A stretch of DNA of 10,651 nt from positions 371,381 to 382,031 of the forward strand of contig MU646399.1 of NCBI GenBank assembly GCA_026770585.1, written 5' to 3'. Positions 1 to 9,316 of this stretch are shown here, in pieces. Positions within the stretch are counted from its first letter, which is position 1; each line of letters opens with the position of its first letter. The notes under the pieces are model-generated. The model saw only the letters and a program-made list of their open reading frames with translations, did not search any database and had not been told where the DNA came from. Made by a program: the position numbers and the translations under genes. The stretch comes from Baffinella frigidus. Lineage: Eukaryota; Cryptophyceae; Cryptomonadales; Baffinellaceae.

Positions 1-300
1 CTAAACCCTAAACCCTAAACCCTAAACCCTGAACCCCAACCCCTAAACCCTGAACCCTGAACCCTAAACCCTAAACCCTGAAACACTCAACGCTGCACCC
101 TAAAACCTGATTCCTGAACCCTGAACCCTAAACCCTAAACTCTAAACCCTAAAAACGCCCTCCCCCCTACCCCGAAAACCCGAAAACCTGGACTCTGAAC
201 CCTCAACACTGAACGGTAAACCCTCAACCCCAATCCCGGAACCCGAAACCCAGCGTCGGCCTGTCAACGCTAAACCCTAGACTCTAAATTAAAAACCCTT
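1..300. repeat. Degenerate telomere-like (CCCTAAA)n block
   Basis: The block consists of CCCTAAA and CCCTGAA heptamers with increasing decay, perfect only in about the first 30 bases. It is probably intronic, since identical blocks fill the introns further on. A true chromosome end cannot be excluded because the window begins here. No exon was seen. Confidence 0.85.
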
Positions 301-334
301 GACTCTAAACCGCAAAGCGCACCCCCTGATGCAG

Positions 335-368
335 AGCGGTGGCCGGACGTGCTGCTCTCGACAAAGCG
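335..368 (+). pseudogene. Echo of exon 1, acceptor side
   Basis: The sequence after GATGCAG repeats the first ~33 bases of exon 1 (AGCGGTGGCCGGACGTGCTG and on), with a CCC/CTC change making P to S. It then runs into a minisatellite and soon a stop. It has an acceptor but no donor. Confidence 0.65.
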
Positions 369-460
369 ATTTTGAGTGTGTCTTGGGGACGCGTGTGCGG
401 TTGGGAGTGTGTCTTGGGGACGCGTGTGCGATTTTGAGTGTGTCTTGGGGACGTGCCGGT
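368..460 (+). repeat. Minisatellite, ~31-base unit, three copies
   Basis: The unit GAGTGTGTCTTGGGGACGCG with flanks occurs at 368, 400 and 431. A fourth copy lies at 609-640, after the second exon 1 echo, so repeat and echo were duplicated together. Confidence 0.85.
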
Positions 461-553
461 ATTACTAATTCCGGACGTGACGGCACAAATTTGCTTTTTG
501 AGTCTATCCTCCCTCTTTAGCTATCACTCTCAACCCCACCCCCCCTGATGCAG

Positions 554-583
554 AGCGGTGGCCAGACGTGCTGCTCCCGACAA
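554..583 (+). pseudogene. Second echo of exon 1, acceptor side
   Basis: After CTGATGCAG the first ~30 bases of exon 1 recur with one synonymous change (CCG to CCA). The exon homology stops before any donor. Confidence 0.65.
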
Positions 584-648
584 CGCGCGAGGACCACCGC
601 ACGTGTGCGATTTTGAGTGTGTCTTGGGGACGCGTGTGCGGTTGTGAC

Positions 649-711
649 GTGACTGTACTGATTCCGGACGTGACCGTACTAATTCCGGATGTGACCGTAC
701 TGATTCCGGAC
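649..711 (+). repeat. Three tandem 21-base repeats
   Basis: Units GTGACYGTACTRATTCCGGA plus one base start at 649, 670 and 691. A related unit is at 458-482. The length is a multiple of three (VTVLIPD repeated), but it lies just upstream of the exon 1 acceptor and is taken as intronic. Confidence 0.85.
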
Positions 712-723
712 GTGACGATGCAG

Positions 724-773
724 AGCGGTGGCCGGACGTGCTGCTCCCGACAAAGCCAGAGGAACGGAAGAAG
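724..773 (+). CDS. Exon 1 (in window): cytosolic linker, RWPDVLLPTKPEERKK
   Basis: The block follows ATGCAG and ends before GTATTG. It enters in phase 1 (two bases complete a codon) and leaves in phase 0, which fits exon 2. The reading RWPDVLLPTKPEERKK is hydrophilic and cannot be matched to a named motif; by position it would lie in the cytosolic linker before S3. Support comes from two truncated acceptor-bearing copies upstream (335 and 554) whose few differences include a synonymous CCG/CCA. An alternative acceptor two bases further (GCAGAG|CGG) cannot be excluded. This is the least secure of the twelve exons because the match is by phase and duplication pattern only. Confidence 0.5.
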
Positions 774-3700
774 GTATTGCACTGTCAGAATGTTTTACCT
801 GAAGTCAAATTGTTACCTTAAGTCAAGCTAGGATGTTTTACCTTGAGTCAACTTTGTTGATCCTCGGCAGTAAGTTGCCATTTCGTTCAGATGGACCTGC
901 ACCGAGTGCAGGCATTTGACTTAAGGCACTGGTTTGCAGGGGCACTTGGCTTAGGTGAAATGTTCTGGCTCGCAGTGTATTGTACATTTCGGGTTTGCGA
1001 CCCGAGTGTGGGGCGTGTTCCACACGGTTGGCTACGAACCTTTCATCAAAAGTCAACTTGCCTTGAAGCAATTCACTTGAGGCATTTTCTGGTACAATTT
1101 GGTCACGTAACACCCTGAATTCCAGCCCCAACGAAACCCGCGTAGCCCACCGTGTGTTTCCCCCCTAAGAATGCCTTGCAGTTATGGTGTTGGGTTCCGT
1201 GACCCCTGAAGGACTTAAGTGCCAAACTGCTTTGCTGCACCCCAAATCCTGCACGCTAGATAAACCATACACCTCGTAATCCCAAATCCAAACCCCAAAC
1301 CCAAAACCACAGACCCAAACCCAAAAACCCAAAACTCAAAACCCAAAACCCCAAACCCCAAAACCTAAAACCCCACAAAAAAACCAAAACCCAAAACCCC
1401 AAACCTCAAACCCCAAACCCCAAACCCGAAAACAGATTGAGGTCTCGGAGGCAGACAAAGATAAATCCAAAGTCGACAAATCCTCCGACGTCTGGGCCAG
1501 CAGGCAAGCCCAAACCCTTAACCCTAACTAACATACCGTAGAGCCATTCCGGTAGAACTTGTCCGCGTTGCGACTTGGAGATTTCAAGATTTCAGACCTC
1601 AAACAGGTTATTTAGGTCGTAAATCGTTTTAAAACGCACCGTTTCGAATCTCATGGTACAAATGAAGGCTTGAAGTCTCGAAGTCGAAAAGTCGAAAAGC
1701 GGACAAGTCCTACCGGAATAGCTCTGAACCCTCAGCCCTCTGCCCTGAACCCTCGACTTGCCAGTCACCAAACGCGGAAACGGTCCATCTAAACGATCTT
1801 CATGGACGAGGCCCTGTAATTTCAACCGTGTTTTTTGCTATTTTGGGGTGGGTTTTGTCCCATGGTAAAGCTATGTCGATGCTAAAATAGCAAATTTTGG
1901 CAAGATCCATCCTTGAGATAGCATAAAAGGTCGATAAATCCTCTGACGTCTAGGCCAACAGGTGTGCTGAACCCCAGACCCCAAAACCTAACCAATGTCC
2001 CTTCAGAAGCGAGTAGGCGCATACGCCCTACCGTAGGGCACTAGGACCTGCCTAGGACCTCTTGGCGGTTAATTTTGTTCCACACAGCGGACTTTGAGAA
2101 CAATTTCACCGCCGCCAAAAATACTTCTTGCACCTCTGAAAAACCTTGTGGTGTCTTCACAACATTTTATTGCGCCTCTACACCAATTTTTTGCGCCTCT
2201 ACACCAATTGTTTGCGCCTCTACAACAATTGTTGCACCTCTAAAACAGACGTTGGCGCCTCTAAAAACGTCGTTGGTTGTTTGTTCGCAGTTCTTGGCCT
2301 CTCTGAAAAAAAGGTATTGGTTTTTTGTTCGCAGGTTCATGATACTTCAGAAGAGGATCTTCGTGCACTTCAAAAAAATCTGTGATTTTGAAATATTTGT
2401 TGCGCCTCTACAACTCTACTGTATCTCGAATAACACAGTTGTTGGTGCCTCTACAACAGTTGGTTCTTTGTTCGCAGTTTTTGGCGTCTCTGAAAAAAGT
2501 TGTTGCTTCTTTGTAAGTTGTTGGTTCTTTGTTCGCAGGTTTATGATCCTGCGGAAGAGGATCTTCGTGACGAGTGTCATCGCGTCCACGCCGTCGGTCT
2601 GGTACTCCTCCGGAACCAAGCCCTCTTTGGTGGAGCAAAAGTGGAGCAAAAGCACTTTTCCTGAAAACCTTCTCGAGGACTCCACCCTAGATTTTACGCG
2701 CAGCAATTGTAAAAAGCAATGGCTCCAACAGATTACCTCTCAGGTAATCTGACGCCAAAAGTGGACGAGTTCTCCCTGAAACCCAAGAAATTGACTTTTG
2801 CGATTGCTCCTTGTCTGATCTTGGGTGGAGAGTTCCGGAGAAATAGGCCTCACCTTCTCCCTCGCGGCGTGATGGCCGAAAAACTGAAACCCGAAACCCT
2901 GAATCAAAAAAACGAAAACCGAAACCCGAAACCCGAAACCCGAAACCCGAAGCCCTCAATCAGAAACCCGAAACCCGAAACCCGAAACCCGAAACCCTGA
3001 ATCAGAAACCCGAAACTCGAAATCCGAAATCCGAAACCCGAAACCCTGAACCAGAAACCCGAAATCCGAAACCCAAAACCCTGAATCAGAAACCCGAAAC
3101 CCGAGACCCGAAATCCGAAATCCGAAACCCGCAACCCTCAATCAGAAACCCGAAACCCGAAACTCGCCACGCCGTGGGTCTGGTCAGCCTACACCTTCAA
3201 ACCCTGAACCCGAAACCCTGAGCCCCTAACCCCAACCCCCAAACCCTGAACCCGAAACCCGAAACCCGAAACCCGAAATTCGAAACCCTGAACCCGAAAT
3301 AACGAACACCCGAAACCCGAAAACCCGAAAACCCAAAACCCCGAAAACCCGAAACCCAATTGCAGGTACGAGCTAGGAATGCTGGTCTCGGTGATCGCAG
3401 CATGCGTTATCTTTGAGCCGTCGGTGCGAAACCCGAAATCTAAAACCCGGAAACATATACCCGAAGCCCGAAAATATATACCCGAAATCTGGAACCCGAA
3501 ACCATAAATCCGAAACCCGGCACTCGAAAATATGTACCCGAAATCCGGAACCCGAAAGTATGTACCCGAAACCCGGAACCCGAAGAAATCCAAAACCCGA
3601 AACCCCTAAGCTGGTCCGAATAACCCCTCAGCTGGCCCGAATAACCCTAAACCCGAAACCCGAAACCGCAAAACAGCTGACCTTCTGGCCGCTCTTCGAA

Positions 3701-6700
3701 ATGTGCTTCTGGAAAGGGTCGCGCACGGTACGAGATCTTTTCGCCCAAAAGTTGACAGATTTGTACCACAGTTGCAGCTTGTCAACTTGAGAACAGTCTG
3801 TCAGGGTCGCGCACGGTACGAGACCCCTCTTTTCGCTCAAAAGTTGACGGATTTGTACCACAGTTGCAGGATGTCAACTTGAGAATAGTCTGGTAGATTC
3901 TAAAAGGCAGGCTATTCCACCTCTGTTTGCTTTACAGTACCTAATATGTAACCCCTCACCCCTCATCCATAAACCCTGAACCCTTAACAGGCCATCGACG
4001 TTATCAGCCTCTAAAAAAACAGACGTTCGTTCTTCTAGCTCTGCCTGAGTTTTATTCTGGCTAGTTCTAAAGGCATCATCTTCGCCCGTGTTTTGGACTG
4101 GATTTCTGCTCTTAAATACTTTCAAGGACGAGCCGGAATGAAACTCGGGCAGAGCTAGACGTTGATGTTTTTTTGCTATCTGTTTGACAGTAGCTGTGCT
4201 TGCAGCACAGTACCTAAACCCTAAATCCTAAACCCCAAACCCTGGGCAGGCCATCGAAGCGATCAGCTTCAACGCCGGGAAGCTCAGCCAGACGTCCATG
4301 CTCGAAATCGCTCGAGACAAACAAGCAATATTCCGGTGTTTTCTAACAATTTCGGACAATAACCTCAAATTTTGTGAAAAAAACGCAACGTTTCGCGAAA
4401 ATCGTGGTGGAAACGTAAGACCGTTGGGTGTCCGGGCGCGGGCAGGCCATCGACGCGATCAGCTTCAACGCCGGGAAGCTCAGCCAGACCTTCATGCTCG
4501 GCATTGCGGTGTGCGCCCCTCTCGCGTAGGGTTTCGGGGGGGGGGTAGGGTTTAAGGCTTTATTTATTTATTTATTTATTTATCCTTTATTTATATCATG
4601 GTGTGCGCCCGAAATCCGAAACCCGGAACCCGAAAACCCGGAACCAGAAAGCCCGGAACCTGAAATGCTTGGAATTGCGGTATGCGCCCTTCTCTAGGGT
4701 TTTGGGGGGGGGAAGGGTAGGGTTTAAGGCTCTATTTATTTATTTATTTATCCTTTATGTATTTATAGCCCGAAATTCGAAACCCGAAATCATAAACCCG
4801 AAACCCGAAAACAAGGAACCTGAAATGCTCGGCATTGCGGTGTGTGCCCTTCTCGTGTAGCGTTTCGGGGGGGGGGGGTTAGACTTTAGAAATTGGTTAC
4901 CTTGATTTATTTATTTATGTCTGTATGTGTCCTGTATTTATTTATTTATCCATTACCTGCAGGTGTCTTGTAGCGTGTGTTAAACAGGTCGCGAGCCCCC
5001 CTAAACTCTAAACCCTGAACCCTATACCCTAAAACGGAAACTCGGCCCAAAATGGGCCGAAAATCCCTTCGTAGCCCGCTGTGTGGCTATCAAACCCCAC
5101 ACCCTGAATCAGGCGATGTATGTGTGGATGCTGATGGGCGCGTGGATCTTCTACGAAGAGCACCCTCTCCTTCCCTCTGGCCTATCAAACCGGGTTCATG
5201 TCCTAATTAAATTTACCTAGGGCCCTAATTAACCTTGGTCCCCTATGAACAAATAGGGATCCATTTTCTTTCAAATTAAACATGTCCCCGGATTACACCC
5301 TTGCAGGCGATGTACGGGTGGATGCTGATGGGAGCGTGGGTCCTCTACGACGAGCACAAGGAGGTTCAGCCACAAACCCCAAACCCTAAAACTTAAGCCC
5401 TAAACCCTAAACCCTAACACTTGAGCCCTAGACCCTAAACCCTGAACACTCAGGAGGTTTAGCCAAGGAGATTTTGCCCCAAACCCTACCTAAACCCTAA
5501 ACCCTAAAAAACCTAAAACCTAAACCCGAAACCCGAAACCCGAAGCCCAAAGCCCTAAAACCCTGAACACGACCTGTTCACTCTTTGTGATCCAGACCTC
5601 AGACCTCAACCGTCAACCGTAAAAATCCCTAAATCGTAAAACCTAAAATCCCTAACCCCTGAACCCTAAAACCCCTAAACCCCAAAACCGAGAAAAGGAA
5701 ATCCTGGGAAACGAAACCTTAAACTCCCTAAACCCTGAACTCTAAACCGAACAAAAAACTCTGAATTAAATTAAATTATATTGAACCCTGAACCCCAAAC
5801 CCTAAACCCTACGCATCCTAAACCATAAACCAATAACCCTAGAATCTAAACCCTACGCCCTAAGCCCTAAACCCCAAACCCTAATCCCTGACAGGAGTAC
5901 TGCGTGACGATGTTCCAGTGCTTCGTGTCCTACTTCTACGAGGCCCTCCGCGGGAACGGCCTCAAGGACGTGCTAGTGTAATTTGCCACACCCGCGCTAT
6001 TAGCCCTTGGAGGTGGCTCGAATAGTGCTCTGGGGCATTTTTGATTTACCTTGGATCGGGGTCGGGTCCGAGATAGAACGTGCTAGTGTAATTTGCCTTC
6101 TTCTTCTTCTTTATTGCTCTCGATACAGGTCCTAAATGAGGCCCTTGAGCCTTGAGTTGAGTGATACAAAAGGCTATGAGCCTTGAGAAACGGGCTCACC
6201 TCGGAAACGTGAGCTATGCCATTTGCCCCACCCGCGTGACCCGAGATAGGACGTGCTAGTGTAATTTACCACACCCGCGTTACCCGAGGTAGTGTATTTA
6301 CCACACCTGCGTGACGCGAGATAGGACGTGCTAGTGTAATTTACCACACCCGCGTGGCCCGACGTAGTGTGTTTACCACACCCGCGTGACCCGAGATAGG
6401 ACGTGCTAGTGTGTAGCGCACAGCCACGTGGTCCAAGATATGGCGCGAACCGTTGTGTTATATTGGGGAGCAATCCCTGTATCGTCCCGGTACAAACGGG
6501 GGGCAAAGGCGAGGTTTAATACGTTGACAAACAAAGCTTGATTAGTCAACTTCCGCGGATAAGTCAACTCGCACTCGTGCGCAGACCTCTGGCTATCCTA
6601 CTTATATTTGCTTTACAGTAGCTGGCCGCTTTACTGACCCTAAACCCTAAACCCCAAACCCTAAACCCTAAGCCCTAAACCCTAAACCTTAAACCCTAAA

Positions 6701-9275
6701 CCCTAAACCCGAAACCCGAAACCGAACAGGCCCGAGACATTCGCGCACAACATCGTTGACTTTACCATGGAGCCGGTCAAACCCCAAACCCCAAACCCCA
6801 AACTCCCAACCCTACACCCCACTCACGAAACCCGAAACCCGGAAAATTCACGCCGGCTAAGCTCATTTCACGACGTGGTTAAGTCATCTCGCGTCGGCGA
6901 ATGTGCATCGTACGCCGTTTCAAGTCATCCCACGGCGCGCGTTAAGTCACCTCACGTCGGTGAAAGTCATCTGGCAGGGCAACATGCTCTTTCGGAGCAT
7001 CTGGGACATGACTTTTCTTTTCAAGTCATCCCGCGACGTTTTAAGTCATCTCACGTTAAGTCATCTCACGACGCGCAAAGTCATCTCACGTCGTCTTAAA
7101 TCATCCCACGACGCGTGTTAAGTCATCTCACGTTGGCTTATGTCATCTGAAACCCTAAACCCTAAACCAGGGGAACATGCTGTTCCGAAGCATTTGGGAC
7201 ATGTCCTTCATGTTCATCTTCTCCTACGTCCTCATCGCCATCATCAACGGTACCTTTTACTACCTAAAAGTGGACATTTTTGTAGTAACTTTCGTCGATT
7301 GGTCACGTAACTCTGCGAAAGAGCTAGGGTTGAGACATCCTCCACCACGCCAGAGGGCTCGAGGGAAACCGACGCCTTATCCACACCAGATCTGGCCTCG
7401 TTGACTTAAGTATTCAGGGGATTTCCACTGAAATATGACAAAAGTGGATGTTTCGAGCCCTCTGGCGTGGTACCCAACGTCATCTCATGGAGCGTTAAGT
7501 CATCCCACAAACCCTGACTCCTGAACCCTGGACCCTGAACCCTGAACCTGCTGAACCATGGGCGTGCTTTACGAGCCCCGTAACCTGAGTGACGTTCCTC
7601 CGCGTTGAGGATTTGCACTGCAAACCCAACATGTCAACTTAGGAATAGTCGCCCACGCGGTCTTGAGGCAGAGCTAGCCCCCCCGAACCCCCAACCCGAG
7701 ATAGACCCCCTGAAACTCCAACCCGAAAGAGGCAGAGCTAGACTCTCTGAACCCCTACAGCCCGAAAGGCAGAGCCAGATCGCCTGAAACCTCATCACAC
7801 AAACCCTGACTCCTGAACCCTGAAGCCTGAACCCTCCTGAACCATGAACGTGTGTTACAAGCCCCGTAAGCTGAGTGACATTCCTCCTCATCTTCTCCCA
7901 TGTCCTCATCACCATCCCTTGCTCGGATAACGAGGGGGCAAACTGATCTTTGTAATTCGGGCACGAATTCAAAAATTGGTACCAGTCGCGTCCAGTTTGT
8001 ACTGGGCTTTAGCCCCTGGTGGGAGCTGAAGGCAATAAATACCCGATCCACCCCAAACCCGAGATAGACCCCCTGAAACCCCAATCCGAAACAGGCAGAG
8101 CTAGACCCCCTGAGCCCGGAACCCAAAACAGGTATCGTGATTGACGCGTTCACGGGATTGCGTAAGGACACGGAGGACGCCGAGACTGAGCTGCAGGTCA
8201 CCCACCCCAAACCCTACACCCAAACCCAGATCGTGTGATTTACCACACCCGCGCTGACCCGAGATAGTGTGTGTACCACGCCCGCGTGGCCCGAGATAGT
8301 GTGTTTACAACACCCGCGTGACCCAAGATAGTGTGTTTACCACGCCTGCGTGACCCGAGATAGGACGTGATAGTGTGTAGCGCACACCGACGTGAGATGA
8401 CTTATGAATCGTGATTGACGCGTTCATGGGATTGCGTAAGGACACGGAAGATGCCGAGGCTGGGCTGCAGGTCACACACCCTAAACCCTAAACCCTAAAC
8501 CCTAATATCAAAACGAGGCCGAGATTCACGTTATTTGCCATTGCACAATCCGTCAAGTGTCTCTTGCGCAGTCGCGGTGTTTCGTGTGCGATCTTGTGCT
8601 AATACCCGAAACGCCAATACCCGAAAACCGGATCCAGGCGCGGTGTCTCGTGTGCAACCTCGCTCTAATACCCGAAACGCTCATACCCGAAAACCGGGTC
8701 CAGGCGATGTGTTTTGTGTGCGACCTGGTGCTGTATGCAGGAAGTTTCCCTTGAAAGATGTCAAAAGTGGATGTTCCGAGGCCTCTGGCGTGGTCGCCTG
8801 TCTCTCCGTGCGCAGGCGCGGTGGTTCGTGTGCGACCTGGTGCTTATACCCGAAACGCTCATACCCGAAACGCCAATACCCGAAACGCTGATACCCGAAA
8901 ACCGGGTCCAGGCGCGGTGTTTCGTGTGCGACCTCGCGCGCACGAAGCTCTTCTCTTCTTCAAAAGACGTTATCATCTTCTTACGGACGTCATCATCTTC
9001 ACAATAGGACGTTGGCATCTTCACAATCCGTAACATGTTTCTCCGTGCGCAGGCGCGGCGATTCGTGTGCGACCTCGCGCTGATACCCGAAACGCTGATA
9101 CCCGAAACGCTAATACCCGAAACGCTCATACCCGAAAACCGGATCCAGGCGCGGTGTTTCGTGTGCGACCTCGCGCGAACGAAGCTGGACAATCTCGGGG
9201 GGGGATTCGACCAACACGTCCTCACCGAGCACAACCCAAGGTTATGAATCTTTCCATAGTAAACCGCTCCTCTCT

Positions 9276-9316
<41 letters not shown>

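Larger units (their letters stand above)
1504..2538 (+). other. Intron between exons 2 and 3
   Basis: It holds an inverted-repeat element (1541-1724), a smaller inverted pair TTGCTATTTT/AAAATAGCAA (1835, 1884), the exon 2 echo (1930-1961), the palindromic repeat (2012-2064), a TTGCGCCTCTACAACAATTG minisatellite (about 2165-2450), and four copies of the acceptor tract TTTGTTCGCAG (ending 2290, 2334, 2476 and 2538). Confidence 0.65.
2602..3365 (+). other. Intron between exons 3 and 4
   Basis: About 275 bases of unassigned, mixed sequence (2602-2877) are followed by a long CCCGAAA array (2878-3160), a short exon 3 echo (3167-3182) and a second CCCGAAA array up to the acceptor of exon 4. Confidence 0.65.
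3424..4445 (+). other. Region between exons at 3366 and 4446
   Basis: It contains CCCGAAA arrays with ATATACCCGAAA variants (3424-3670), the candidate S4 exon (3677-3717), an ~88-base tandem duplication (3715-3895), one MITE-like element, and two echoes of the next exon. Bases 4313-4440 hold unassigned unique-looking sequence. Confidence 0.6.
4509..5306 (+). other. Intron between exons 6 and 7
   Basis: Three tandem units begin with the exon 6 donor edge (4498, 4665, 4825). Each has a long G run (10, 9 and 12 G at 4536, 4704 and 4867), TAGGGTTT motifs and TTTA microsatellites. An exon 7 echo (5113-5163) and A/T-rich unassigned sequence (5195-5300) follow. Confidence 0.7.
5978..6729 (+). other. 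Intron between exons 8 and 9
   Basis: It holds the donor-bearing minisatellite (to about 6440), unassigned sequence (6440-6630) with GTCAACT motifs, and a CCCTAAA array (6637-6725) leading to the acceptor. Confidence 0.7.
6776..7170 (+). other. Intron between exons 9 and 10
   Basis: A short CCCAAAC stretch, an AAGTCATCTCACG tandem array (about 6864-7150) interrupted by an exon 10 echo, and two CCCTAAA heptamers before the acceptor. Confidence 0.75.
7250..8131 (+). other. Intron between exons 10 and 11
   Basis: It has an inverted repeat (7345-7362 and 7453-7470), a ~95-base direct repeat (about 7505-7604 and 7797-7890), four GGCAGAGCTAG-like motifs (7667, 7731, 7768, 8094), a ~50-base direct repeat (7692-7742 and 8054-8105), and an exon 10 3' echo (7887-7917). 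Confidence 0.7.
8197..9148 (+). other. Intron between exons 11 and 12
   Basis: It holds a minisatellite related to the one after exon 8 (8230-8400), an exon 11 echo (8408-8470), a short CCCTAAA run, and the exon 12 acceptor array (8572-9148). A short stretch (8940-9040) has ACGTCATCATCTTC-type repeats. Confidence 0.75.

Noticed and set aside
1-300. True chromosome-end telomere
   Set aside because: The repeat is heavily decayed within 60 bases and equal blocks occur in the middle of introns. The window start alone is not evidence of an end.
1-300. CRISPR array or bacterial repeat
   Set aside because: Heptamers without spacers, in a clearly intron-bearing eukaryotic gene context.
891-1118. 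Possible exon in the less repetitive stretch (MDLHRVQAFDL...)
   Set aside because: No phase-compatible donor, no resemblance to the channel and no echo; related ACTTGAG motifs suggest decayed repeat.
2075-2752. 225-codon plus-strand open frame starting MFHTADF
   Set aside because: It spans minisatellite, an exon 3 echo and exon 3 itself. Only the 2539-2601 part shows coding constraint; the rest is CASTPI-type repeat.
2719-3000. Plus-strand open frame with NPKPETRNPKP repeats
   Set aside because: Same repeat read on the other strand, lying within an intron between two phase-matched exons.
2904-3593. Minus-strand open frames coding GFGFRVSGFGF-type proteins
   Set aside because: They arise from the CCCGAAA heptamer, which has no stop in that reading. 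Composition and period equal the DNA repeat, and no conserved domain is visible.
5113-5163. Functional extra exon 7 (mutually exclusive exon)
   Set aside because: The acceptor and frame are good, but homology stops before a donor and no GT follows in place, so it is listed as an echo. RNA could change this.
6174-6506. Minus-strand frame with YLGSRGCGKHT repeats
   Set aside because: Antisense of the 75-base donor-edge minisatellite; no independent coding signal.
8535-8891. Plus-strand open frame with NTRNANTRKP repeats
   Set aside because: Out of frame with the CFVCDL reading that matches RyR/IP3R; a repeat shadow.
8761-9234. 157-codon minus-strand open frame with SVSGISVSGIS repeats
   Set aside because: It is the antisense shadow of the exon 12 copies and the ATACCCGAAACG repeat.
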